Positions 25,617-38,400 of a DNA stretch of 64,000 nucleotides are shown here, in pieces (within the stretch, counting starts at the first letter, position 1; each line of letters starts with the position of its first letter). This stretch comes from Brachypodius melanocephalos. Lineage: Eukaryota > Chordata > Aves > Passeriformes > Pycnonotidae. The stretch spans positions 2,054,929 through 2,118,928 of the forward strand of contig VZSR01001477.1 of the NCBI GenBank assembly GCA_013398615.1. Direction: 5' to 3'. The translations under genes were made by a program, and so were the position numbers. The notes under the pieces were generated by a model. It was not told where the DNA came from. It searched no databases and was given only the letters and a program-made list of their open reading frames with translations.

Positions 25617-26823
25617 AGAATCAATCACAGAGTGGTTGAGATTGGAAGCAGCCTCTGCAGGACACCTGGTCCAGCCTCCCTGTTCTATAAGCAGTGCTGT
25701 TTATAGGCAGCTGCTCAGGCATTTGAATGTCTCCAAGGAGGGAGATTCCACAATCACCCAGGGCAGCCTGTGCCAGTGCACCATCAGCCTCAGAGTAAAA
25801 AAGTGCTTTGTGATGGACAGAACACCCCGTGTTTCAGTTTGTGCCCATTGCCTCTGCTCCGGTTAGTGGGCACCACTGAAAAGAGCCTGGCTTGGTCTCC
25901 TTTGCACTCTCCCCTCAGGAATTTGTACACACAGATGAGCTCTCAAAGCCTTCTCTTCTCCAGGCTGAACAGTCCCAGACCTCTCAGCCTTTCCACACAT
26001 GAAGGGTGCTTCACTTCCCTAATATTTTTAGTGCCTTTTCACAGGACTCTTTCTAGTGTATCCTTGTTTCTTTTACTGGGAACACCAGAATAGGACAGAG
26101 TATTGCAGGTATGGCCCAAACAGTACTGAAGTGAGGGAGAAGGATCACCTCCTCAGAATTCCTGATGGTGCTTTCCCTAATTCAGCCTGGAATACCACTA
26201 GCCTTTTTTGCTGCAAGGGTACATTTCTTGCTCTACTGTAACTCCTAAGTCCTTTTCTACTCCCAGGTCTCACTTTCCAATGGGAAATTGCAATAGCTAT
26301 TTCCAATAGCATCTGCTGGTGCACCGTCTTTTTCCTCCCCAGATGAAGGGCTTTGCGCTTTGTTGAACATCATGAGGCGCCTTTCAATTAATTTCTCCAG
26401 CTTATCAAGGTGCCTTTGAATGGTAGCACAGTGTTCTGGTATATCAGCTTCTCTGCTCAGTTTTAAGTCACTTGCTCACTTGCCAATAGTACTCTCAGTC
26501 CCACCATCCAGGTCATTAAAGAAGAACTGGACAGGACTAGACACTGCATTGTTTGTTGGTGCACAGTGCTAGCCATTGGCCTCTAGCTAGGCTTTGTACT
26601 ACTCATCACCACCCCCTGGATGTGGTCATTCAGCCAGTTTTCCATTCATCTCACTGTCTGTGCATCTAGCCCATACTTCATACACCTCTCTGTGAGGATC
26701 TTATGAAAGACAGTGTTGAAAACCTCACTGAAGTCAAGGGACATAATATCCTTTGCTTTCCTTTCATCTATCAAAGGAGTAATTTCCTTATAGGAAGTCA
26801 TCAGGTTGGTCAAACATAATTTA
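25617..26823 (-). mobile_element. CR1 LINE, 5'-truncated, with decayed reverse transcriptase
   Basis: This is the largest mobile element in the window: 1.2 kb of CR1 in reverse orientation. On the plus strand it begins with the inverted tail 'gaatcaatcacagagtggtt' and runs through well-known CR1 blocks, including 'ggagattccacaatcaccca' (25741-25760), 'cttctcttctccaggctgaa' (25951-25970) and 'gatcttatgaaagacagtgt' (26697-26716). It ends at 'tcatcaggttggtcaaacat', inside the reverse-transcriptase part of ORF2. On the minus strand the polymerase motif that reads FADD in intact CR1 is broken: a TGA stop (26476-26478) replaces Phe and the next residues read Ala-Ser-Asp. The copy therefore lacks the N-terminal half of ORF2, the endonuclease and catalytic integrity. 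Short plus frames at 25494-26241 are antisense to it and are not genes. Confidence 0.93.
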
Positions 26824-28109
26824 AGAATATTTTTAATATGTCCATCAAAAGTGTCTTTAAATTTTTAATGCTTAGTTCACATCTCAGAAGCTAAAAACAT
26901 TAAAATAAGAACCAAAAAGAGTATACCACATAAACGTCAATGATACAATTAAGCACTGCCACTACATAAACCACGAAATAATCTTTTTTTAATTTTATTT
27001 ACTGGAATTGAGGTTCAAAACCTTATTAGGAAAACACCATAATAGGAACCTGGTTCTGATATACATAAACCAGAGTTTTTCAGTTTGTGAGCTGGTCAGT
27101 TTATTGGTAACCTCAAGTCATAATATCTCAAGTATTTAAGTTATGGAATTTCTTTCCCTGTTTTCTTAATTATCCACAAATGATTCACTGATTGGTCCCC
27201 AGCGTTAAGCAGGAAACATATTCTTAAGCTTGTACAGTGAAGCTTGATATAAATGTTCATTGATGTTCTCTGTGCTTTCATGTCTACACTTAAAGTATTT
27301 TTTTTCTCCCTAGATATCATTTCAGGCTTGAGCAGTCCTTTGATCAATAGTACTGCCATCTGCAGCACTATAAGTTCAAAGTATAAATTCAGTAATGGAG
27401 AAATGCAGTTGTTCAGGTAAGATTGGAGACGATGAGATATAAATGGAGACAGGAAGATGAGTGCAAAACAAAACAAAAATCTCAGTGCTGTACTCCCTGT
27501 TTTTGTACTATACTGTTATTTTCTTTTACCTACTTATAAAGTATGGCAGGCCATCAGTCTAGTAATTAGTTGTTGAATTTTTGATAGAGCAATACTCATG
27601 AATACTCATCTGATTTCTGTTGCCTAAAAAATTCTCCATATGAAGTAGTGCTTTACACTCATTCTTGGAGGTGATGTATCTATTGGGTTTTATCACGTAG
27701 CATGCACGTATTTTTGGAAAATGAGTCAGTCCTTGCAATTGCCCCAAATTCTGTGTTTTCTTCTTTCAGTTCCTCCTTGTGCAGTCTGTTATCGTAACCA
27801 CTGTTTTTTCAATGTACTCTTTGTTCCCTTTGTCATAGTCTGCTCGGGAAAGTAATGATCAAGGTGACTTTTCTTTAGGAGAGGTCCTTTCATTTCTCAA
27901 AAAATTTATGAAGGTAGTAGCTGTAGATGTCATACTCCAGTTACATATTCTATATTTTTATGCTTTTATATTTTAAGTAATGATAATTTTTTCCCAGACA
28001 TATTCTGCTTGTCTTCATTATTGTACTTGACTTTGCAACTGTTTTATTTAAGATGAAGAAGGATGGAGAAAACGATCTTACCGAGAGTTTTCAAGAAAGC
28101 AGGAAATCA
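26824..28109. other. Unique AT-rich noncoding sequence
   Basis: A 111-codon minus frame (27141-27476) is unrecognised. An exon-like segment at 27770-27851, with a pyrimidine tract and AG before it and GTAATG after it, is noted only as weak evidence. Confidence 0.5.
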
Positions 28110-28204
28110 AGCCTGTGTTGCCCAGGCTGAAGATCCTAGCAACTTGTGACACTTCAACAGATGGACTCAATGATCTTAAAGGTCTTTGATTCTATGATTC
28201 TATA
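28110..28204 (+). mobile_element. CR1 LINE 3' terminus (short)
   Basis: The segment ends 'gatggactcaatgatcttaa aggtct' and then TTTGATTCTATGATTCTATA, the tandem octamer tail typical of avian CR1. The last 60 bases match well, the upstream portion is more diverged, and the copy is severely 5'-truncated. The left edge is approximate. Confidence 0.85.
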
Positions 28205-31047
28205 CTTATCATTTGCATTTATTAAAAATAAAGAAATCTCAAGACTTTGTTTTTATGGTGAGCCTTTTATCACACCATATTCCATTATTATACCATCATT
28301 ACCATATTCCTAAATAGGGTTATAACAAACACATATTTAGTGTTACTGTGTATTGAAGTTCTTAGATTATCAAAACAACGCCACTCCACTAATTTTAAAA
28401 GAGATGAAATATACATGGTACAGCCATTCCCTACAACTGAGATATTGTCTCAGCCATTTCATCCAGTGAAAACTGAACATTCTTTGCTTGATTCTTCTTG
28501 CTACACACGAGTAAATCTTTTCAGAATAGAGCATGTAGCATTCCCTGAGATAGTAAAGCAATGTTAGTCTGCTCTAGCATATTTCATCTCACCTTGTAAT
28601 TTAGAGAGTTCGTTTAATATCCTTTAGACACTACAGAAACCTTTCATTACATGTCTGAGGAGCTGAGGTTGGCAGTGTTGCTATATATGGTGATCAATAA
28701 AATCAACACCAGTAAAAATGTTTAACATCATTTTGTCAACTCTTAATATAATTTTTTCCCTTTTGAGAAGTCTTAAATTTGCTACAATTTATTGCAGACA
28801 TCTGTTTCTGTTCATCTACAAATAATGAAAACCTTCTCTAGCTACATCCAGCAAAGGAACCTTATAGTGTACTAGGTGTTTGTTTATTTTGACCAATGAA
28901 GTTACTTAAAATTGCTTTCTTTACCTGAATCAAGTGTTTCAGGTATTCCCATCAAGTATTTTTAGTGATAATCCCCCTTAAAGAAACTCTGAAAGAAAAA
29001 TCAAAACTAGATCAGTAGCAACTGCATGGTAGGATAAAATCAGCTCCAAATGCTGTTGAAAAGTTCAATGTGGTAAGGTCTGGAGGCAACAAAATGGAAA
29101 CGTGTCTACTAACAAGATAAATCCTACATATGTGGAGGAGATATTAAAAAAAATGGCAAAAAGAAATCTAAGACATAAAAAAAACCAGTGGCAGACATTA
29201 GATTGTAGATTAAAGTCTAGGGTCTTTTTTGGTCAATTAATTTCTTTCACACAGAACTCAATTTTTTAATTTTTTTTTCCATAAAAAGAGACTTCTCATT
29301 TCTTATCTTTTGGAACTATGACAGTTGCCTTTCTCTTAAGTTTATGTTGGTCATAGCTGCAGTTCACAAACTTCCATGGACTCAGATTTCTAATCAAGTT
29401 TGGGCTGACATGTTCTATCTGTCTGCATACATGTCCTTAAGACACACAAAAAGGGAAAATTCAACCCCATTGTGTTATCCTTTGTTTGCCAAGGCTAAAA
29501 GGATACACACAGTCAGATACCGTGGCTCAAATGACATGTAATAACTTGTACATTATTCCTACTGAATTAAAAACAAGATTTCACCTGATGGATCTGAAAA
29601 CTCCTGTAGGTACTCTTAGGTACTTAGACTCCATTTACAAAATTTTCTTGGAATATCAGCTTAGCTCTCTTTTTCTTATACTCTAAGCATTCAACAGCTG
29701 AAGAAAAAGAATGAATTTTCAAATTTTCATACAGTAAGTGGAAAATCAAGTGTTTTAGAATAAATTTTGAAGAAATAAGAGCACATAGCATGGCAATACA
29801 GGTTAGCACATTTCAGCTGGGATCACTAAATCACTAAAAGTGCCTTAAATCCAGCACTGTGTTCAAGAGTGGTAGAGGTATTTGAGATATCTCCACTCTC
29901 AGATACCTTAGGCTGAAAGTTTGTCTTTCAAAACCTAGTCCTTGATTACTCTCTTTGAAAAATGACACTGATCACTCCTTCTTTTGTTCAAGGCACCTCA
30001 GCAGTGTTTCAAGGCATGGTGTGCTGATGTAGTGGGACATTCAGATTCAGCAGGTATTTCTCTTTTGAATGTTTGTGGCAGAAAGAACACAATGCTACAC
30101 AGAATGATCACAGACTTCCTAGGAGAATACCCCCAGCAGAAAAAAACATACAGCCTGATGGTTAAACTTCTTGAAAAAGGTAGAGATATTTAAAATATCT
30201 CAGCCTGAAGAAGATGCTGAATTTAGCTGATGGATACCTTCAGCACCAGTCTTTATCCTTCAGTCCTCTACAGATATTACAATGTTATTACACATACAAT
30301 AATATCCTCTGGCTAATGTGGATAATCTAACTAGGCCATTTTTTCCCCCTTATGCAGTCTAAAACCATACTGAATAAGGCCTAACAGAATCTGTGAGTAG
30401 GTAAGATGCAAGCAGCTTGAGGCCAGTAATTGGACACTCAGGTCTGGATCACAAAGCTCCTTTTGATTTGCATAATCCTCTGTTCTAGTTTCCACCAAGC
30501 AGTGACCTATTTAAATAAGGGGAAAACTTTAGGGCAATAGTTTATTTAATATGTTAATCATAAAAGATATTACAAAGGCCTTTCATTAATATATGCCACC
30601 ACCCAGCACTGCTTAGCTACCTCATGACTAGTTTACAAGCATCTTGTTCCAGAAACAAGCAGCTCTTCCTAATTTAAATGTCAATCAAGCAACACTAGCA
30701 TATGGTCTTCTTTCATACTTAGATAATTCTGCCAACAGTCTCACGGACACTAGAAACCATTATTTTGGAGAAAATTCCCCTTTGGTTCTCAGTTTGAATA
30801 TCTTCCACAGCATATCAGCCTATTCCAGTTTCTGGTATGCCTAGCAATCATATAGAACTGTACCAGTTTTTCTGCATGACTAATGCTCTCAAGCGAGCAG
30901 AGAGAGACAGCCACACCAACAACACGCCCACTATCTTTTTGCATAATATGTACTTTACACTCACCAATCTGTTCACATACAGGGATTTTTCTTAAGTCAC
31001 TGTAACCGAGAATTTTAAAGAGATAGCATAAGGAAAATGATTGGCAG
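28205..31047. other. Unique AT-rich noncoding sequence
   Basis: No gene or confident repeat. Several 60-75-codon frames overlap on opposite strands (for example 28340-28567 and 28370-28561) and look like chance. Confidence 0.55.
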
Positions 31048-31088
31048 AAAAAAAAAAACAAAAAAAAACCAAAAAACCAAAAAACCCA
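31048..31088 (+). repeat. A/C-rich low-complexity tract
   Basis: A runs are interrupted by single C and CC, like the other tracts of this type in the window. The opposing frames crossing it are artefacts. Confidence 0.9.
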
Positions 31089-31299
31089 AGCTGGACAAAG
31101 TACCATTAAGCAAATGCACTGAGACCAAATTACATCTGTTCAGAGCTCTTCAAACAGTTATTCAAAAAAGGTGTAGATACTTTCTTGTCCACAAAGTTGT
31201 GCTGATGCTGAATGTACCAACTTTAAGAGCCCTCAACTTACGTACCATAAACCAATATATTCCATTCCAATTTAAGATAAACTGGAATTTTCCATGTAA

Positions 31300-31395
31300 T
31301 TTTAATAATTTATGTCATATAATACATAATATCTAATATATTATGTAGATTATATAAATATATATGTATAATGTATTTAGATATATATAATTTGA
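31300..31395. repeat. AT-rich low-complexity segment
   Basis: Almost pure A/T, with TATA and ATAT units and several short inverted repeats. No regulatory meaning can be assigned. Confidence 0.75.
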
Positions 31396-32724
31396 TAAAC
31401 TGAATAAGCACTCAGCCTTCATGAAGATCATCAGAACACATTCTCTGCAATTAAACACCATGACAGAGAAATTGTATTCACCAGTTATAGACACCCTTCT
31501 TTGGAGCAGGAGTTGTGCTGTGACTTGGAGACATTCATATGACAGAGAGTTGCTCTGCACAGCAGGGCAAGGGACTGGCCATGCTCTGATTCCAGCTGCT
31601 CATGATCACTAAAGGTACAGCATATGGCTCTGCAAAGAGAAGCTATAGGGTCACAAAAGTTTTTTGAGAATCTTACAACTTCTTTGAACTTTCTTCTTTA
31701 GCTCCAACTACTTTTATTTCATCATTAAAGGAGAAGATCAGAGGAAACCTGTTCAGTGGTATAATTAAATGTATATGGAGTTAATCCATGCTTAATTTGA
31801 GCAACATTTACTCTTCATCTCATTGTCTTTCCTGGAATACCAGAAAGATAACTTTACCCAGCCAGCACACTGCCATTGTGCTTCTTGCTTCATGTTCAGC
31901 AAATTCAACCACAGAACAACGAAATATTTTTAATTTATCTCAACCTGAGGAATTTTAAACTTCATTAGAAATATTTCTTTATTTCAGCCAGCCTGAACTG
32001 CAGCATATACCTGGGAAATTGGTGAGGACAGTGTGAAAATAATAATAATAAAAAAATAATATATTGAGGTGATCGAACTGCTACCGTAGTTGTCTATCTG
32101 TGGTCTGATTTTTAGATAGGAGGGAGTGAACTCTGCCCGGAGTGCTAGGTGAGCATTAAAACCCAAGGCCAAAGCAGATCCACTTGTGAGAGAACATAAA
32201 TCTGTGCTTCAGCCAGGTGAGGTCAGCTTTCATTTACTGCCTGCTCTGTGCTGAGCACAGCTGAGGTTGCCCCTCTGGATGAGCAGATTGCATGTGATTG
32301 GAAAACTGTTAAGAAACATATTGTTTGAAAATCAGAAAAGGAAACTTACTGAGGAGGGTGACTGAGGTCTCTCTATTTAAGTGCCTATTCCCTTCTGAGC
32401 TTTTATGATGAACAGAGATAACCATCTGTGCCCAATTGCTAGTTATGGTTTTGTAACATCAGCATCTGCTGATAAAGAAAATAAGGGAATGTGTGCCTGC
32501 AATAGCTGAAGCCTCATTTACCACATCAGAATTCACTTTCTAATTGTTCAGTTTTATTTTAAGCAGAGCACAGATGTTGTCAGTCCTTCTGCCATCAGAA
32601 ATTATCTAGACTAAGACATCCTTAGAATGGTGTAATTGTTAGATTTTTGTGCTTGGCTATTTTTTTCCAATATATCCTGGATCTTTATAAACAAATAAAA
32701 ATATAATTTTTCCCTTCATCTCTC
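31396..32724. other. Unique noncoding sequence
   Basis: Nothing recognisable. Short frames (31421-31612 +, 31984-32172 -) show no recognisable domain. Confidence 0.5.
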
Positions 32725-32747
32725 AAATAAATAATAATAATAATAAA
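32725..32747 (+). repeat. (TAA)n microsatellite
   Basis: About seven consecutive AAT/TAA units, partly imperfect at the left edge. Confidence 0.85.
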
Positions 32748-33637
32748 GTTTTCTAAAAAGTTGTTTTTCTATGTAACCACATTCTCTCAATCTAAAATGA
32801 TCGTTTTAGACAAGAGAGAGGTGAAAGTGAAATCTCCTGGAAGATCACAGAACATATGGTTTTTTTGTGCCAGCTGTAGAATATTAGCTCAGAATGTCTG
32901 CCTGTATGCTACTGAGAATTCTTGACAAGTTTTAGTATTGCAGTCCGTGATGCATCAAGTCATAAAAAATCCGCCTCACTCAAGAATGGCTCACTATCAC
33001 ACACCTGCACCAAACAGAGTGTGTACCATTTTGATAAAATGTAACTATTGGATACAAAGTGGTGTATTTCAGAGTAAAAATCCCTGCTAGGTTTGCAGTG
33101 AACCCAGCGGAAAATTTAACAGAATATGGTAGGATTTATTCTCAGTGTCTGAAGTGTCTTTTATTGAGGGAACTCCTTTGCCACTGAAAATACAACAGAG
33201 CACTTGCACGACTGAGCAGAGCCAGCCTGGGTCTTCTGGGCTTGCTGGCTGGGGCTCGTATCCAGCCCTGTCACACTAGAGATGGTGACATGGAGAGTGA
33301 CTCTCTGTGTTGTTCTTCCAGGAGCCAGCTGAAACACTGTGTGGAAAGGCCTGAACTGGCCTGTACAGACTTGTTAGCTGGAGATCCACATGGCAGGTGA
33401 GCACCTGTATTTCTTCAGAGCCCAGGCAGTTGTCAAAATGTTGTATCCACACTTGTGAAATGCTGTCTGCAAGCACCTGCACCCCTGTGAGCAGTCTACA
33501 TAGCACAGTGAGTCTGGAACTGAATAAACTATCACTGGGTTACTGACTTATTTAATGAGAATTCTAAAAGCAAATAATGATACATTTTACATTTTACACC
33601 AGCCGTAATCTCTCTTTATAGCGAAGTCACCATAATT
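32748..33637. other. Unique noncoding sequence with one exon-like segment
   Basis: A locally GC-richer patch lies at about 33180-33510. Inside it, 33322-33396 is preceded by a pyrimidine tract ending TTCTTCCAG and followed by CAG|GTGAGC, both close to splice-site consensus. The 75-nt segment is open in one frame. No protein family is recognised, so it is not called as a gene. Confidence 0.35.
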
Positions 33638-33723
33638 ATTCTTTGACTAAAAAACCCCCATAAACTAAAGAATAAATTGTATTCTTTGACTAAAAAAAAC
33701 CCATAAACTAATAAATAAATTGA
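33638..33723. repeat. 43-bp tandem duplication, two copies
   Basis: The unit starting ATTCTTTGACTAAAAAA appears at 33638 and 33681 with an A/C-run difference and a diverged end. The copies are otherwise very similar, suggesting a fairly recent slippage duplication. Confidence 0.9.
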
Positions 33724-35035
33724 ATAACTTCACACATTGAATAGCTTCAGTAGAAAGACCAGAGACCAGTCCTTCATTATGTATTAACTATACAATGAAT
33801 TAAATACTTCAGAGATTTTGGAGGAGTTATTTTCCGCAATGCTTGAAGATGATGTGAAATAGACGTGGTAACAATGAAGAAAAAGGTAAATGTCAGAAGA
33901 ATTTTTTTGTAAAGGCATCAGCAAAGGAAGCAACTGAAGTAGAAACCTAAAATATGATTTCATAAGAGGATTAATGTAAACAAGAAAATTACAGGCGATT
34001 TTGGAGCATAACAAGAAAATCCATTATTTATATTATGACAGGAGTAGAGCCCTGTGACACTCACTGATGAAAATGAATACTTAAAAATAGTTTGTTGAGT
34101 GTTAGAAATGAAAATGCATTGAGTTTTCTGTCTCAAAACAGTGTTTAAAGGGAAAACTTCAAATAAAATAAATGAATATATTAGATAATTTTAGCAGATT
34201 TTCATGTATGGATCTGTGTTTCAAATTACAAGCAAAAAAACTTACTACAATATTAAACTCGAAATAAATCTGCTTTTTTTTAGTCCGTTTGTTCCAAGTG
34301 AACATTTTTCCACATCAGACATATTATTTTGAACAGAGAGGATCAAACTGACTTTGTTCCTGGATTACTTTTTTACAAGAAATTTTTTTCCTCTAGGACA
34401 GGATGCATGTTACCTCTATGAATAGAACTCACTTGTGAGTTATCATTAAATATGATCTCACAAAAAAAAAAAAAATGAAAAGACTGGAGGATTGTAATGA
34501 AAGTCCAAAAGGAATAGGACTCAATAAATTTCAGTTTAACACAAGGTAAAGACTTATAGACAAGAATAAAATTGCTTTCAGGAGCATCTGTACAAACAGT
34601 AGGATAGCTGAAAATAAGGACAAAGATCATGTACACCTTAGGGAAATTTTCTGCTTTCAAAAATGCCACAGAAAAAAGAAACTTCCAATGCAATGATAAC
34701 AGAAATGCAGTAGTTTGGAACATTATAATGGTTTCCATTTCTTCTGTATCCTCAGTTTGGTCTTAGCTGGAGGTCAGTAGCATTTTAACTAGATGCAATT
34801 CTTCCTTCTGCCCCAATTTAAGGTCTAATGATAAGTGTGCCAGAAAAAACTCTAAACCCAGGTGTGGCATTGCTGCTTTCATATGTATATATATATATAC
34901 ACATCAAAAAAATTTGTTCAACTGAAATATTTCAATCGTACAGCAACAGATGAAAACTGTGTGTCCCTTTAACTCCTTTATTGACACTTCTTTTTATATT
35001 TCAACTCCACATATTCTTGCAAAAGTTTAGTGTAG
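33724..35035. other. Unique AT-rich noncoding sequence
   Basis: No gene. It includes a 13-A homopolymer near 34461-34473 and an (AT)n/(TATA)n microsatellite at 34881-34904. A 121-codon minus frame (34373-34738) is unrecognised. Confidence 0.55.
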
Positions 35036-35495
35036 CATGTCCAAAGAAGGGTAATGATGCTGGTGAATGGTCTGGAGCACAAGTCTTGTGAAGAGCAGAT
35101 GAAGGGGTGGGGTTGTTCAGGGGGAGAAAAGGAGGCTGAGGGGAGACCTCACTGCTCTCCCCAGCTGCCTGAAAGGAGGCTGCAGCCCAGGGGGGTTGGT
35201 CTCTCCTTCCAGGCAACCAGTGACAGGACAAAAGGAAACTGCCTCAAGGCGTGCACAGGAAAGGTGAGATTGGATGTCAGGAAGCATTTTTTCACTGAAA
35301 CAGTGGTCACACATTGAAATAGGCTGTCCTGGGAAGTAGTGGAATCATCACCTCTGTAAGTGTTCAAAAGGCATGTGGATGTGGCACTTGGGAATACGGT
35401 TTAGCAGTGAACACGGTGGTGCTGGGTTAATGACTGGACACCTCAGTGATCTTAGAGGTCTTTTCCAAGCCTCACAATTCTCTGATTCTATGTTC
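35036..35495 (+). mobile_element. CR1 LINE 3' fragment
   Basis: A forward-oriented, 5'-truncated CR1 copy. Recognisable blocks in order are 'ctggagcacaagtcttgtga' (35071-35090), 'ggagaaaaggaggctgaggg' (35121-35140), 'ccaggcaaccagtgacagga' (35209-35228), 'gattggatgtcaggaagcat' (35268-35287), 'tgatcttagaggtcttttcc' (35447-35466) and the octamer tail 'attctctgattctatg'. These correspond to the C-terminal ORF2 codons and short 3'-UTR. Frames in both orientations exist over it but none retains a complete LINE product. It is less decayed than the copy at 1470. Confidence 0.93.
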
Positions 35496-38400
35496 TAACT
35501 TCATATATCATTTTAATCCCTAGAAAAGTTTGATGTTATAAAAGATGGATGCATACTCAGAAGTTACATATCTTGTTTTAATGTAAGGTAACACTTAAAA
35601 ATACATTTAAATTTGAGTAAGTAGGGAGTTAAGCTATAAAACCCCAAATAATTTAAATTAATGTGAAAAGATAGTCCTGGAACACAAATAGGAATTTCAA
35701 TGGGAGTAAATCAAACAAAATCGAAAGAGCATCAGAAAATTCTCAATGCAACTGGAAGGGCATTGAAGAATGATAGTTCTAACTGCCATATACATGTCCA
35801 AAATATACAGAATTTTCAAAATACAATTCAAGAATCTTTAGCTGTGGTTGTTTACAGGATGACCACGATAAGTCTTTTTGCCACACACAATATTTTTCTT
35901 GATAAAACACCCCTACCTTGTATATTTTCAATAGATATTTTCATAGTACCTATTTTTGCTGGCTTAGATCAAATGACCCTTTTATCTCTTGTGCTAAACA
36001 AATGCTTTCACGTCCCTTAAACTAGGTTTCTGGTGAAAGCATGCGACTGCACTTCATCACAGAGGTATTCTTACCCCAGCACTGGAGTACCATTCCTTGT
36101 CAGGTGTAAATCTCTGCACCGAGGGGCAGCTGCAGTGCAGTGTTCTGAGAATGGGACCTTGCACTGTCTCCTCAGAATGCCTCCTCTCTGAAGTGCAAAT
36201 GCAGCCGTAGCTCCACCGAGGAGTAGGGAGAGTGTAATGAACACAGTTGAGAACAGCCCTGCACTGAACACACCAAGGCAAGGTCAAACCTTTTGCTTTC
36301 ATTTGTGAGGCAGAGACAACTGAGTTTTGGCTGGTTTTCTGTACAGAAGAAGCCATACCAAGAACCTAATGTTAGAATTCTCTCTGACATGACCTTCAGC
36401 CAAAACCTAAGAATAATTAGTGTATATCCCAACATCAGCAGGAATTCAAGCTACTTACTTGATGTGCTGTCTTCTTTAAAGCATGGAATAGCAAGCATTA
36501 GAAATGTGTACCCAGCTGCAGAAACATTACAAGTTGAGTCTTTTGTCTGAGGGGTTGCAGTGCCACAGATACTCAACTTAGCCACATTTAAAGGACTTGC
36601 AAACGCCACTCACAAACACACATAATCATAGAAATGTTTGTAGAGAAAATGGAGAAGAGATTATTAATATAGAGAAAGGATTCAAATGGACACTAAGAAG
36701 GCTTCCAAATGAAAGACACAAATTTTATAAGAATTGTGTTTTAGATACATCCTGAGATTAAGATCTCCTGTCACTAATGAGGGCTAAGGTAGAAGTATTA
36801 AAATATAGCGCATGAAGAGCAAATCTAAAGAAATTAGTTAGGGATTGTGGCCCAAGTTTGAAAATTAAGAGCTTAGTGAGAATACAGAAATGTTAATACT
36901 CACCTCTGCTCCTCATTCTATAGAATTACCCATTTCTTGTAACCAACTCCATAAAGCAGTCTGGAAATAAGAGGTTATGAGATATAAGGGGCCTGTTGGT
37001 TTTTAAAGTTCCAGCATGGGCTGTTGAATTCGTGCCAGCATATGAACATGTACACTTGGCTGAAAATTTATAATATGTCACAATATGTTTTCTGAACATA
37101 CTTTAGATATCTGAGAAGTGGCAGAGGACAGAGTGTAGTGCCCTTCTGCGTTATTTACCATAACCTAAAATCTAAACCTGAACTAAATTTGGCCTTATGA
37201 GCTATTTTAAATTGTCCAGCATCCTTAGAAAGGTTGAGAAATAATTTCCTTCATAGCTTCTGAAAAATTCCTGCTTATTCTTTTGCCTTCCCCTAGCTTC
37301 TTTTTTAAAAATGTTTATGGAATCCACAGATTTGGTTTTGTTCCAAGAAATAGGAATCTGAGTATTGACCAAAACAAGGCAAATAATTTATTATGAATCA
37401 CAGTTATTATAACTGCCTTTTCAATCTACTCATTTGGTAATTAATTGTAATTCAGTCTATTAATTAATTTTTAGGATAACATTTCTCAAATAGTTTTTAT
37501 AATCTTTGATGTTCAAAAACTTGGATGTGATTCTGGAGAATCACTCACTTATATCGTGAATTATTGTTCCTATTCTGAAACTTGTGGTTTTAATGTTTTG
37601 AATAAAAAACTTCTTAAGAAATAAACTAGCATAAACAGTTCTATTTAAATTAGCTAAACTTTCAGGCTTAACTAAAACTCATATGACAATATCTAGTCAT
37701 GAGTGTTAAGGCTAAAATCTATAGGCAAAAGTGGATTTCTTATGAATACAAGCACATAGTTTTACCAAAAGTAAACAAAACATTACTGGAGGAACTCTGA
37801 ATTAAGCTTCTTTTAATTATTACTACAGCTAGGGCAGAAAAGACAGCTTTTGGATTTGTAATATTTCAGTAAGAACTTATACATTTTAGATTTTTAATAG
37901 CATGAGGCTGAAAAAATATTTTTCCCTGGAGGAAAAGGTGGAAACTAGTAATTCCTGTTTCACTGTATTTTTCTTTCCAAATATTTATTTTATTTTTTAT
38001 GAGAAGCCAAAACAGTACAAAAGTGTTTCGATAAAGTTCTACATTTTGTTGGCAAAGTTTGGTTAACGTTATTTTAGCCATTGGTAGTAGTATAAAGATG
38101 TCTAAGGTAAATAAATATGTGTAGTTATTATATTACCATAGCACTATCTTACTACTGTAGCTGGTAAAAGATGCATGTTCTAGACATTGATGAGAAACTG
38201 TTATTCTGGAGATGATGACATGGTTTAATTCAAAGGAAAACTGCTTCAAACACACTTCAACACAGGCAGACCTAAAAATTAAGCCCGTGATGTCTTAAGC
38301 ATCTACAAGATGTCTTCAGCAGGGCCTGAGCTTTTTGTATGGTGCTTGCCCTGGTCTTCATCTTTTTAATTTCCTCAGAAACAAGACATGTCCACAAAAA

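Noticed and set aside
25494..26241. Chain of overlapping plus-strand frames (60-107 codons)
   Set aside because: Nearly all of it lies antisense to the CR1 fragment at 25617-26823. Such frames recur wherever this LINE region is inserted.
35001..35367. Overlapping frames on both strands
   Set aside because: They fall almost entirely in the CR1 3' fragment. The plus frame (35054-35317) is a remnant of the LINE ORF2 end, not a host gene.
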